In this document: positions 1 through 6,496 of the stretch, in pieces
Position numbering within the stretch: position 1 is the stretch's first letter
Layout: the number at the start of each line of letters is the position of its first letter
IMG/VR virus record: IMGVR_UViG_3300044681_000173
Coordinates: 1 to 40,939 of that record
Length of the DNA: 40,939 nt
Strand: one strand, 5' to 3'
From: a virus
The notes under the pieces: model-generated
What the model was told of the DNA's origin: nothing
Databases searched by the model: none
Seen by the model: the letters and a program-made list of their open reading frames with translations, nothing else
Translations under genes and position numbers: made by a program

Positions 1-59
1 GCCCCCCCCCGCCACCCCCGGGCGGGGGGGCGGGGGCCGGGGGGGGTCTCGCCATCGCG
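1..59. other. C/G homopolymer-rich left end
   Basis: No gene. The first half is C runs and the second half G runs, so the strand can fold on itself into a long GC hairpin. The right end of the window (about 40795-40939) is also G-rich, but no exact direct terminal repeat is visible between the two ends. It could be a true genome end region or a place where assembly broke in homopolymers. Confidence 0.5.
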
Positions 60-129
60 TGATGTGTGAGGGGCGTGTCAGACTGGAAGTGGAAAGGGCC
101 GGGGTGGTCCCGGCTCGGAAGGGGTAGCA
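60..129 (+). promoter_or_regulatory. Repeated leader element 1
   Basis: Positions 60-80 match the conserved block found in five places on this arm (core ATGTGTGAGG followed by CGTGTCA). A hairpin at 96-116 follows, with arms GCCGGG and CCCGGC and loop GTGGT. The Shine-Dalgarno GGAAGGGG (117-124) precedes the GTG start at 130. This copy lacks the second hairpin and the leading TGCAGG. Confidence 0.65.
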
Positions 130-864
130 GTGGCTAGGCCGAATGGGTACGTGGTGTGGGAGGGGCCGTCAGCGTATGACGGTGCGCCCATCGTGGTGAT
201 CGTGACGGGGCTGGTGACGCGGTCACGGAACAGCAAGACGGGCGGGATGGTGCAGACGTACATCCTGCGGCAGGACGTGTCTCCGACTGAGGGGGTGTAC
301 ACGTCGGAGGCGGATGCTTCGATCTGTGGGGATTGCCCGCATCGGGGCGTGATGGTGGAGGGGCGGCGGGCTCGACGCTCGTGCTACGTGAATCTGGGGC
401 AGGGGCCGCTGTCGGTGTGGAAGGCGTATGCCCGTGGCTCTTACCCTCGGGCTGACGTGGCGGATGTCGCCCCGCTGGTGGCGGGGCGGGCGGTGCGTCT
501 GGGGACGTACGGGGATCCGGGCATGGTGCCGCTGTCGGTGTGGCTGACGCTGGTCGAGCGGGCGGCGTCGTGGACGGGGTATACGCACCAGTGGCGGCGG
601 ATCGATTCGGCGTACTCGCTGCTGTTGATGGCGTCGGCGGATTCGGTCGCGGATCGGCGGGAGGCCCGATTGATGGGGTATCGGTGCTTCTACGTGGTGC
701 CGAAGGGCACGCGGTCGGCGGCTGGGGCGGTGCAGTGCCTGTCGGATGCGCGGGGCTTGCACTGTGAGGATTGCGGCGCGTGTGCGGGGACTCGGATGGG
801 GGCGAAGCCGAACGCGGTGGACATCTTCATCGAGGCTCATGGGCCGGGGGCGAAGTACGTCTGA
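130..864 (+). CDS. Conserved phage protein with cysteine clusters (DUF7227-like)
   Basis: 244 residues with a GTG start preceded by GGAAGGGG. It holds two cysteine groups: CGDCPHR with a nearby C in the first third, and CEDCGAC near the C-terminus (about 213-219). These suggest metal binding or disulfides. The N-terminal pattern (Gly-Tyr-Val, then Gly-Pro-Ser, Asp-Gly-Ala-Pro-Ile, then a Ser/Lys-Thr-Gly segment) recalls a widespread phage family that I know as DUF7227; this is recognition from memory, not a search. Function unknown. It is the first gene of the rightward arm and alone in its cassette, since leader element 2 starts right after its stop codon. Confidence 0.8.
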   Translation: MARPNGYVVWEGPSAYDGAPIVVIVTGLVTRSRNSKTGGMVQTYILRQDVSPTEGVYTSEADASICGDCPHRGVMVEGRRARRSCYVNLGQGPLSVWKAYARGSYPRADVADVAPLVAGRAVRLGTYGDPGMVPLSVWLTLVERAASWTGYTHQWRRIDSAYSLLLMASADSVADRREARLMGYRCFYVVPKGTRSAAGAVQCLSDARGLHCEDCGACAGTRMGAKPNAVDIFIEAHGPGAKYV

Positions 865-865
865 T

Positions 866-966
866 TGCAGGATGTGTGAGGGCCGTGTCAGCATGGTGGT
901 AGCCGGGGCTGTGGTTCCGGCTGCTGCCATGTCGCGGATGGCCCGCGACAGGAAGGGATTGAGGCA
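866..966 (+). promoter_or_regulatory. Repeated leader element 2
   Basis: The conserved block lies at 866-890, directly after the upstream stop. Hairpin 1 is 901-922 (arms AGCCGG and CCGGCT). Hairpin 2 is a perfect 8-bp stem at 930-950 (TGTCGCGG and CCGCGACA, loop ATGGC). The Shine-Dalgarno GGAAGGGA (951-958) leads to the ATG at 967. Neither hairpin is followed by a T-tract, so they do not look like intrinsic terminators. Confidence 0.7.
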
Positions 967-1410
967 ATGAGAGAGCGTAAGTCGAAGATGGTGCGTCTGC
1001 TGCCGTCGGATGCGGTGGAGCGGGTGGCGATGAACGTGCTGGCTGCGATGCATGACATTCCGGTGTCGGATCTGCACAACACGCGGCTGATGTCGGATCT
1101 GGTGTTCGCTCAGGTGACGGATGCCAAGTGCGAGGGCTACGGCCCGGAGTTCGCGGTGGTCTGCACTGAGGGCGTGGGTTGGCAGTCGGGTGACGATGAG
1201 CGGATCCTCGTCCCGATGCAGGCGGGGTTCGGTTGGACGTTCACGGTTCCGGTGAGTGTGAACGTGCTGCGGCGTCTGGCTGAGGGCGCTGAGGTGGTGG
1301 ATCTGGCGGATCACGTTCGCCGGTTCGGCGACCGGCTTGAGTGCAATTGGGGGCTGTGGCACGAGTCGCTGGTTGAGGTGGGCGCTGACGTTGAGGAGGT
1401 GCTGCTGTGA
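967..1410 (+). CDS. Hypothetical protein
   Basis: 147 residues, ATG start behind GGAAGGGA. No family recognised. The N-terminus is basic (RERKSK); the rest is mixed alpha/beta with an acidic C-terminus ending in a Glu/Val-rich helix. No signal peptide, membrane segment or clear metal site. It is the first gene of the cassette opened by leader element 2, and its last codons carry the strong GGAGG ribosome site for the next 23-residue gene, so the two are translationally coupled. Confidence 0.7.
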   Translation: MRERKSKMVRLLPSDAVERVAMNVLAAMHDIPVSDLHNTRLMSDLVFAQVTDAKCEGYGPEFAVVCTEGVGWQSGDDERILVPMQAGFGWTFTVPVSVNVLRRLAEGAEVVDLADHVRRFGDRLECNWGLWHESLVEVGADVEEVLL

Positions 1411-1478
1411 CGGTGGTGCTGTGGCTGATGTTCGGGATCGCATTGACGGTCGCATTCGGTCACTGGAATCTGAAGTAG
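1407..1478 (+). CDS. 23-residue membrane peptide
   Basis: A very small gene starting with GTG that overlaps the upstream stop by GTGA. It has a strong Shine-Dalgarno (GAGGAGG, 1393-1399) seven bases before the start. The product is almost entirely one hydrophobic helix (VVLWLMFGIALTVAF) with a short HWNLK tail, so a single-pass inner-membrane peptide is likely. The ribosome site, spacing and overlap make it credible despite its size. Function unknown. Confidence 0.55.
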   Translation: MTVVLWLMFGIALTVAFGHWNLK

Positions 1479-1562
1479 GGCCGTGTGGTTTCGGTGCAGC
1501 CCGCTCCCGTGTGGGGCGGGCTGTGCCGTGACGTGGATGGCCCACGTCGAGAAGGGATAGGC
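1477..1562 (+). promoter_or_regulatory. Repeated leader element 3 (partial block)
   Basis: The linear block is reduced to AGGGCCGTGT (from 1477). Hairpin 1 is large (1498-1522; AGCCCGC pairs with GCGGGCT and extends inward with a G-U pair). Hairpin 2 at 1530-1548 has arms GACGTGG and CCACGTC and the same ATGGC loop as hairpin 2 of element 2, with different stem bases. GAGAAGGGA (1550-1558) is the ribosome site for the ATG at 1563. Confidence 0.65.
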
Positions 1563-2030
1563 ATGAGCACGGACAATTTGGTGGAGCAGATCACTGCGCT
1601 GCTGGAGGCGAAGTACCCGGACCCGTGTGTTGAGGTCGGGGGTTTGGTGGAGCTGGATCGGGCGAAGCGTGAGGCTCGGGATGCTGTGCGGGATGGGATC
1701 GTGGAGTACTTCTACGAGATCCTCGGCAATCACGAGGACATCCTGATCGGGCTGCTGGATCACCTCGACATGTCGCTGCCGCTGAAGCGGTTCAGGGTTC
1801 ATGTCGATTTCCAGTACTCGACGCTGGAGGTGGAAGGGATCGAGGCGAAGTCGGTTGATGATGCGTGCGCGAAGGTGCTCGACGCGCTGGAGTGGCAGAG
1901 CGATGACGAGGTCGAGGTGGAGTGGGGTCTCAGCCTTCAGGGCAAGCATGCGTCTGCTGACTTCTCGTTCAGCCTCAGCGAGACGTTCGATCTGTCGGAT
2001 GCTGACGTCGAGGCTGAGGAGATGGAGTGA
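1563..2030 (+). CDS. Acidic hypothetical protein
   Basis: 155 residues. I chose the ATG at 1563, behind GAGAAGGGA, over an in-frame upstream start that would run through the structured leader. The protein is strongly acidic, with a helical first half and a beta-rich second half, and ends in an Asp/Glu run. There are no cysteine clusters or membrane segments. No family recognised. The 3' end overlaps the next start (TGATG), indicating coupled translation. Confidence 0.7.
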   Translation: MSTDNLVEQITALLEAKYPDPCVEVGGLVELDRAKREARDAVRDGIVEYFYEILGNHEDILIGLLDHLDMSLPLKRFRVHVDFQYSTLEVEGIEAKSVDDACAKVLDALEWQSDDEVEVEWGLSLQGKHASADFSFSLSETFDLSDADVEAEEME

Positions 2031-2293
2031 TGGCATCCATTGACACGGTGTGGGTTGACCCTGACGGTCTGTTCATCATCGACATGCATGTGTGTGCTGA
2101 GTCGCTGAACGGTGACTGGTGCCACCAGATCGGCGGCGTGCATCGGGCGGGCAAGTCGTGCGTCTGGTTCGCCGTGGTCGAGGTGCTGCCCGACGGGTCG
2201 GGTGAGTGCGTCGATGAGGACAGCAGTCTCGCTGGGGCTGTGAGCAAGGCGCATGATCGCTGGCCTGTCGTTCAGCAAATGCAGGATGTGTGA
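2030..2293 (+). CDS. Small hypothetical protein
   Basis: 87 residues. The ATG at 2030 overlaps the upstream TGA, with GAGGAG about nine bases upstream; a GTG one codon earlier is also possible. Acidic, with three scattered cysteines and a few Trp, no recognised domain. Its last codons and TGA lie inside the conserved block of leader element 4, so the block overlaps coding sequence here. Confidence 0.65.
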   Translation: MASIDTVWVDPDGLFIIDMHVCAESLNGDWCHQIGGVHRAGKSCVWFAVVEVLPDGSGECVDEDSSLAGAVSKAHDRWPVVQQMQDV

Positions 2294-2387
2294 GGCGCGT
2301 GTCACGATTGATGGTGAGAGCCGGGGCAACCCGGCTCGATCCATGAGCCGTGAAGTACACGACTCAACCGAATGAAGGGAGCAAGAC
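2280..2387 (+). promoter_or_regulatory. Repeated leader element 4
   Basis: Conserved block at 2280-2304. Hairpin 1 (2318-2337) is a perfect 8-bp stem, GAGCCGGG with CCCGGCTC, closed by the GNRA-type tetraloop GCAA. Hairpin 2 (2344-2366) pairs TGAGCCGTG with CACGACTCA with one mismatch and loop AAGTA. The start site GAAGGGAGCAAGAC before the ATG at 2388 is identical to that of element 5. Confidence 0.72.
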
Positions 2388-2648
2388 ATGAGCACGAAGG
2401 TTGAACTGCGTCCGCTGTCCGTGATCGGCGGCGAGATCGCTGAGGCTGGCCGCAGCAGTGGCTGGTACTGGGCGGCCAAGCCGTACGTCGAGGCGATGTG
2501 CTGGCTGCACTCGGTCAATGACCGTTACGGCATGGACTCGGGCCGGAGCGTGGTGATCTACGCGCTGGCGAACATGCAGTCGTGGCGGGGCGAGCAGGCC
2601 CGCTCGATCAAGGCTGAGTTGAAGGCTCACCTGAAGGCGGGTGAGTGA
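2388..2648 (+). CDS. Hypothetical protein
   Basis: 86 residues, ATG behind GAAGGGAGCAAGAC. It appears helical, with a Trp/Tyr-rich centre (WYWAAK) and a basic C-terminal helix. No known family seen. First of four tightly packed genes that end with the DNA methyltransferase. Its end forms the GGTGAGTGA junction that recurs at two other gene borders in this arm. Confidence 0.65.
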   Translation: MSTKVELRPLSVIGGEIAEAGRSSGWYWAAKPYVEAMCWLHSVNDRYGMDSGRSVVIYALANMQSWRGEQARSIKAELKAHLKAGE

Positions 2649-2868
2649 CGTGAACGTTGACGCTGACATCGAGTACGAGGGCTGGTCGGACACGTGCAAG
2701 AACGGTCACGACAAGCGGGCCACTGGCTGGACCCAGTTGAACGGGTGCCGTGAGTGCAAGCGTGAAGCGGCTCGCCGTTACCGGGCTGCCCGTAAGGCGG
2801 GTGTCCCGTTGCAGGAGACGAAGCGTCAGCCGAGGAAAGACCTCGGCTTCGATCAAGTGAAGGGGTAG
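2641..2868 (+). CDS. Small zinc-finger protein (HNH-associated type)
   Basis: 75 residues from the GTG at 2641; a second GTG at 2650 is an equally plausible start. It contains C-K-N-G-H followed about 15 residues later by C-R-E-C-K, the pattern of the treble-clef zinc site often attached to phage HNH endonucleases. The catalytic HNH His/Asn segment is not visible and the tail is short and basic. A DNA-binding zinc protein is the safest reading. Confidence 0.6.
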   Translation: MSDVNVDADIEYEGWSDTCKNGHDKRATGWTQLNGCRECKREAARRYRAARKAGVPLQETKRQPRKDLGFDQVKG

Positions 2869-2872
2869 TGGC

Positions 2873-3046
2873 ATGAAGATCGAGGGGTACAGCCTCAGCA
2901 ATGAGGACGGGTCTGCCGCCATATCTACGTGGCTGCTGGACGATGAGGAGATCGGTGACGTGATCGGCTCCATCATCGAGGAACTGGAGTCGGTGCGTTC
3001 GACTGGCCGGAACACCATCACGTTCTGGTTCGTGGACGGTGAGTGA
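2873..3046 (+). CDS. 57-residue acidic hypothetical protein
   Basis: Starts with ATG behind AGGGG (2861-2865) and ends at the TGA two bases before the methyltransferase start. The product is acidic, with an Asp/Glu-rich helical middle (LDDEEIGDVIGSIIEELE) and a short beta-like end. Size, ribosome site and tight spacing support it as a gene; function unknown. It resembles small acidic proteins that accompany phage DNA-modification genes, but that is only context. Confidence 0.55.
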   Translation: MKIEGYSLSNEDGSAAISTWLLDDEEIGDVIGSIIEELESVRSTGRNTITFWFVDGE

Positions 3047-3047
3047 C

Positions 3048-4019
3048 ATGCGGTTCGCGTCGGTGTTTGCCGGGATCGGTGGGTTCGATCTCGGTTTCGA
3101 ACAGGTCGGCATGACGCCGACTGCTCAAGTGGAAATCAGTGACGGGCGACGGGACATCCTCGCCGCCCATTGGCCTAACGTCAGAAGGGGAAGTGATGTC
3201 TGCTCAGTCAGCGGCACAGAATTGGGAGAGCCCGACCTCATCGTCGGAGGATTCCCTTGTCAGGACACATCCATCGCAGCACCTCACCGTGCTGGGCTCG
3301 ACGGCAAGCGATCCGGCTTGTTCTACGAGTTCGTCCGCCTCGTTGACGAGGTCGCCCGACTCGTCGATGAGAGCAAGCCGCGATGGGTCTGCATCGAGAA
3401 CCCGGTCGGGCTCCTCAAGTCCAACGGAGGGAGGGACATGGCAGCAGTGGTCGGGAACTTGGCTGACCTCGGGTATGGGTGGGCGTACCGAGTGGTGGAC
3501 AGCCAACATCTCGGCAGCGCCCAGCGACGGCAGCGAGTGCTCGTTGTTGGACATCGTGGAGGAGATGCCCGACCCGCATGGTCCGTGCTGGGTGACGCCG
3601 GAGCAGGCAGTGAAACTGCTGCCTCGTCTGGCAAGCGCCGGGGACAGGCTGGACCCTCGCTTGCGAGCAGCCCTCACGGACCTAGCGGGACGCTGATCTG
3701 GCGCAAGTCGGCTCGGCCTCGCAAGTCGCTGGCCGATGGCGGCTATGAGACGTGGGTTCCTGATGACAGGTCGAACACGTTGACCGGGTTCGATGGTGGC
3801 AATGCTGCACGTCAGACGCATCTGATCATGCAGCAGGGTCAGCTCCGCACGTTGACGCACGTGGAGTGGGAGAGGTTGCAGGGTTTCCCCGATGAGTGGA
3901 CTGCGGGGCTGGGTTCGAAGGACAGGTACTCGGCTCTGGGTGATGCGATGAACGTGCCGATGGCGCAGTGGCTGGGTCGCAGGTTCTCGCAGGTTCACGC
4001 CGACGTTCCGATGCTGTGA
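3048..4019 (+). CDS. dcm: DNA (cytosine-5-)-methyltransferase
   Basis: 323 residues from the ATG at 3048; an in-frame GTG lies at 3039. It transfers a methyl group from S-adenosylmethionine to C5 of cytosine in DNA. Family motifs are in order: motif I FAGIGGFDLGF (about 7-17), motif IV GFPCQDTS with catalytic Cys71, motif VI ENPV (117-120), motif VIII QRRQR (159-163), then the target-recognition region and the C-terminal motifs IX/X (LTHVEWERLQGFPDEW, and GDAMNVPMAQWLG). All key residues are intact. No restriction endonuclease lies nearby, so it is probably an orphan enzyme protecting phage DNA or altering its regulation. Confidence 0.93.
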   Translation: MRFASVFAGIGGFDLGFEQVGMTPTAQVEISDGRRDILAAHWPNVRRGSDVCSVSGTELGEPDLIVGGFPCQDTSIAAPHRAGLDGKRSGLFYEFVRLVDEVARLVDESKPRWVCIENPVGLLKSNGGRDMAAVVGNLADLGYGWAYRVVDSQHLGSAQRRQRVLVVGHRGGDARPAWSVLGDAGAGSETAASSGKRRGQAGPSLASSPHGPSGTLIWRKSARPRKSLADGGYETWVPDDRSNTLTGFDGGNAARQTHLIMQQGQLRTLTHVEWERLQGFPDEWTAGLGSKDRYSALGDAMNVPMAQWLGRRFSQVHADVPML

Positions 4020-4020
4020 A

Positions 4021-4125
4021 TGCAGGATGTCAGAGGGGTGTGTCATTGTTGAGGTGAGGGCAGGACGTTGTGCCTGCCTGATCCTGAGCCATGACCGTCA
4101 TGGTTCTGACTGAAGGGAGCAAGAC
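4021..4125 (+). promoter_or_regulatory. Repeated leader element 5
   Basis: Conserved block at 4021-4045, right after the methyltransferase stop. Hairpin 1 (4058-4079) pairs GGCAGG with CCTGCC. Hairpin 2 (4086-4106) pairs GAGCCATGA with TCATGGTTC around the loop CCG. The same 16 bases as in element 4 (GAAGGGAGCAAGACATG without its last base) form the start site for 4126. Confidence 0.72.
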
Positions 4126-4332
4126 ATGGCTAGGTATCGGGCGCGTGTTTCGTACACGCAGTACCGCTACTTCGATTTCGAAGCGGACAACGAGGATCTG
4201 GCGTGGGATCACGCCGACAAGTTGATGGAGGTCTTGGATGTGTCGACCATCATCAATGAGTGGGAGTCGTTCCACCCCGATGCGCTGAGTGCGGAAGACA
4301 TCGAACTACTGAGCGACAAGGAAGGTGAGTGA
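4126..4332 (+). CDS. Small hypothetical protein
   Basis: 68 residues, ATG behind GAAGGGAGCAAGAC. The N-terminus is beta-like with alternating aromatics (YTQYRYFDFEA), followed by acidic helices. Its shape recalls small phage proteins with a one-sheet fold, but no family is recognised. It ends in KEGE at the recurrent GGTGAGTGA junction, so the next gene is coupled. Confidence 0.65.
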   Translation: MARYRARVSYTQYRYFDFEADNEDLAWDHADKLMEVLDVSTIINEWESFHPDALSAEDIELLSDKEGE

Positions 4333-4333
4333 G

Positions 4334-4534
4334 ATGTGCTTCAACGATTACGACACTGAGTGCGGATGCACCCCGGTCGACGGGCTCGTAACCCACGCCC
4401 TCGAATGTCCGCTCAACACGGTCAGCATCGATGACCTCGACGCTGTCATATGGCACGGGGAAGTGGTCGTCATCGAACGGGATGACGACATCGATGAGGA
4501 TCTGGCAGCGGCGCTGTGGGGGTGGGAAGAGTGA
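4334..4534 (+). CDS. Small acidic cysteine-containing protein
   Basis: 66 residues from the ATG at 4334 (a GTG at 4325 is in frame). The first 27 residues carry four cysteines: C2, CGC at about 11-13, and C26 before PLN. The rest is very acidic. The pattern CFNDYDTECGC with a downstream His and Cys resembles a small metal site found in short actinophage proteins; function unknown. It overlaps the next GTG start by four bases. Confidence 0.6.
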   Translation: MCFNDYDTECGCTPVDGLVTHALECPLNTVSIDDLDAVIWHGEVVVIERDDDIDEDLAAALWGWEE

Positions 4535-4731
4535 TCATCATCATCATCTTCGCCACCCTCGTGGTCGCAGCTCTTTTCATCACCTACTACATGGGCAAGG
4601 ACGTTGGCTACCAGTACGGGTGGGATGACTGCGATCAGCGTGTCTTCCTGTGCCGTGATTGCAGGATGTCAGCGGTACGTGCCACAATGGATTCAACGCA
4701 CAGCAACTCAATCAACCAGAAAGGAAAGTGA
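4531..4731 (+). CDS. Small single-pass membrane protein
   Basis: 66 residues from the GTG at 4531, which overlaps the upstream TGA; GGGTGGGAAGA lies just before it. The N-terminus is a clear membrane helix (runs of Ile, then FATLVVAALFITYYMG). The soluble part contains CDQRVFLCRDC, a possible metal site. Its 3' part carries the block of leader element 6, so regulatory and coding sequence overlap. Function unknown. Confidence 0.55.
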   Translation: MIIIIIFATLVVAALFITYYMGKDVGYQYGWDDCDQRVFLCRDCRMSAVRATMDSTHSNSINQKGK

Positions 4732-4736
4732 TCTAG
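4660..4736 (+). promoter_or_regulatory. Repeated leader element 6 (block only)
   Basis: Positions 4660-4684 match the conserved block (TGCAGGATGT then CGTGCCA) inside the end of the preceding gene. No clear hairpin follows. The ribosome site AAAGGA (4720-4725) is about 11 bases before the ATG at 4737. It is the most diverged full-length copy. Confidence 0.55.
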
Positions 4737-5672
4737 ATGACCACATATGTGGAGCACATGCGCCAGCAGAACGCGCTGGCGCGCACGCTGGTCGACGTGA
4801 CTGGCGCAACCAGCATCAGCGAGGTGCTGGAGCAGGCCGACCTCGATTGGGAGGTGAGCCTGCACGACCTCAAGTACACGCCGGGTTCCGACATGCCATC
4901 AGTGGACATGCCGGATCACTTCGCCGTTGCCCGGTCGGGCCTGACCCCGCTGGGCGTGGTCGGCCAGCGATACACCCCGATCCAGAACTCGGATGCGTTC
5001 GCCCCGCTTGAGTACCTTGAGCGGGAGGGATTCATCTCGGGCTATGACCAAGCCGGGGTGCTCGGCGACGGGCAGAAGGTGTTCGTCATCGCCACGCTGA
5101 ACAAGGAGCTGAACGTCGGCGACCCGCACACCAACAGGTTGCTGTTCTCCACCACGCACGACGGGACGGGATCGTTCAACGTGCGGGCAATCAGTCAGCG
5201 CCTGTTCTGCTCCAACCAGATCCCAAGGCTCAACTCTTTGGGCAAGTCTCTTGGCATCTCGATCCGTCACACCCAGTCAGCGCAGCAGCGCATGCTGAGG
5301 GTGAAGGATCTCGTGCTCGCTGAGATGCGGTGGATCGATGAATATCAGAAGGGATATGAGACCCTTCTTGATTCACCCGCCCAAGGTGATGCGGTGCTGG
5401 CGTTCGTCAGCATGATCGCCCCCACGCCTGTGCCTCCGGCCACCGAGCGGATGGTGCGGGCTGCCGAGAAGAAGCGTGAGGACATCCTTCAGCGGATCTA
5501 CGGCAGCACCAACAGCAACATCAGGGGCACGTGGGCCGCTGCATTCCAAGGCGCAGTCGAGTACTCCGACTTCGACGCACGAGGCAACAACGCCGAGCGC
5601 ATCCTGCTCGGCAGGGATGTCGCGTTCAAGCGTGAGGCGTGGGATCTCGCCCTTCAAATGGCTACTCGCTAG
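4737..5672 (+). CDS. DUF932 / phage-plasmid-like protein (TIGR03299 type)
   Basis: 311 residues. The sequence matches the DUF932 family by eye: an N-terminal region with FAVARS, then VVGQRYTPIQNSDAF, the beta-rich HDGTGSFNVRAISQRLFCSN core, and a long helical C-terminal half with AAEKKRE. The family is common in actinophages and plasmids; its biochemical role is unsettled, though it often accompanies DNA-modification or recombination genes. It is the largest well-conserved gene of this arm besides the methyltransferase, and a strong hairpin follows it. Confidence 0.85.
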   Translation: MTTYVEHMRQQNALARTLVDVTGATSISEVLEQADLDWEVSLHDLKYTPGSDMPSVDMPDHFAVARSGLTPLGVVGQRYTPIQNSDAFAPLEYLEREGFISGYDQAGVLGDGQKVFVIATLNKELNVGDPHTNRLLFSTTHDGTGSFNVRAISQRLFCSNQIPRLNSLGKSLGISIRHTQSAQQRMLRVKDLVLAEMRWIDEYQKGYETLLDSPAQGDAVLAFVSMIAPTPVPPATERMVRAAEKKREDILQRIYGSTNSNIRGTWAAAFQGAVEYSDFDARGNNAERILLGRDVAFKREAWDLALQMATR

Positions 5673-5684
5673 CCACCATCAACT

Positions 5685-5724
5685 GCCCCCGTCCCGGTGT
5701 CATCCCTTCCACCGGGGCGGGGGC
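5685..5724 (+). terminator. Long GC hairpin after the DUF932 gene
   Basis: Arms at 5685-5699 and 5710-5724 pair over 15 bases (GCCCCCGTCCCGGTG against its complement with one G-U), with a 10-base loop. TTCCCCTT follows. It is probably a terminator or a partial one, because a gene with a perfect AGGAGG ribosome site begins only 19 bases later. Confidence 0.7.
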
Positions 5725-5742
5725 TTCCCCTTAGGAGGACAC

Positions 5743-5874
5743 ATGGCAAGCAGAACAGGGACAGGCAAGTTCGGGTGGTGCCTCGACGGGCACCATGAAG
5801 GATGCAAGTACCTCATCAACACGACAGACGGTGCGAAGTGCTGCACCTGTGAGTGCCACGCTAGTAAGGACTAG
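5743..5874 (+). CDS. 43-residue Cys/His-rich protein
   Basis: ATG at 5743 with an ideal AGGAGG (5733-5738). Basic N-terminus, then C-x4-H-H-x2-C, and CCTCECH near the end: enough Cys and His for a small zinc knuckle. It ends 14 bases inside the convergent sigma-factor gene, so the two transcripts overlap tail to tail. Function unknown. The hairpin just upstream may attenuate its expression. Confidence 0.6.
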   Translation: MASRTGTGKFGWCLDGHHEGCKYLINTTDGAKCCTCECHASKD

Positions 5875-6496
5875 GCCCGCCCAGTGCCTCGATCACTTGC
5901 CGCATAGCCCGCTGACTCAACTGCTCCACACGCTGCGGGCTGATGCCCCAGTCGTCACCGATAACCTGCAACGTGGTGCCGTAGGCGAACCGCTCCAGCA
6001 GGATCGAGTACTCCCGAGGTTGCAGCTCCTTCAATGCTGACTCGACATCGGCCACCATCGCCAGCACATCACCGCCCTCAGATGCTGGCTTGGTTCTGCG
6101 CTTACCGCCCAACTCAGCCGGGTCAAGGATCTGACCAGCGAGAGATCCGGTGTCGTTGTAGATCACCTCGATGATCTTCTCAATCATCTCCGGTCGGTAG
6201 AAGTACTCGTCCTCTGGACGGTAGCCCGACTTCGATGCCTTCTCTCGCCGTGCGTAACGGTCACACTCCCGAACCATGGACACGAGCAGAGCCTTCTCAC
6301 CCTGCCGTCTCTCATGCGGGTCATCCCTGATCAGGTACTCAGCGACCTTGCCCTTCCTGCGGAAGGCGTACTCGGATGCGACCTGACGCAGGTCGTCTGC
6401 CTGCACGTAGCCGTGGTACTTGTACGCCACCTTACGGGCGGCAATCGAAGCGATCTCAATTACTTCGATCCAGATCGGATCATCTGCCTCAATCAT
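5861..6496 (-). CDS. Sigma-70-like RNA polymerase sigma factor
   Basis: 211 residues. The C-terminal 60 residues look like sigma region 4: ALKELQPREYSILLERF followed by a helix-turn-helix (TTLQVIGDDWGISPQRVEQLSQRAM), the module that binds -35 elements. The N-terminal half contains a region-2-like helical segment (VQADDLRQVASEYAF, and ALLVSMVRECDRYARRE). It would direct host RNA polymerase to phage promoters. It is the last gene of the leftward early module, seven bases after the exonuclease gene. Whether it recognises the repeated blocks of the rightward arm is untested. Confidence 0.8.
   Translation of the reverse strand: MIEADDPIWIEVIEIASIAARKVAYKYHGYVQADDLRQVASEYAFRRKGKVAEYLIRDDPHERRQGEKALLVSMVRECDRYARREKASKSGYRPEDEYFYRPEMIEKIIEVIYNDTGSLAGQILDPAELGGKRRTKPASEGGDVLAMVADVESALKELQPREYSILLERFAYGTTLQVIGDDWGISPQRVEQLSQRAMRQVIEALGGPSPY

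Noticed and set aside
223-1545. A 440-residue open frame on the minus strand
   Set aside because: It is Arg/His/Pro-rich, lies opposite several genes with good ribosome sites, and has no start site of its own; it reflects codon bias of the opposite strand.
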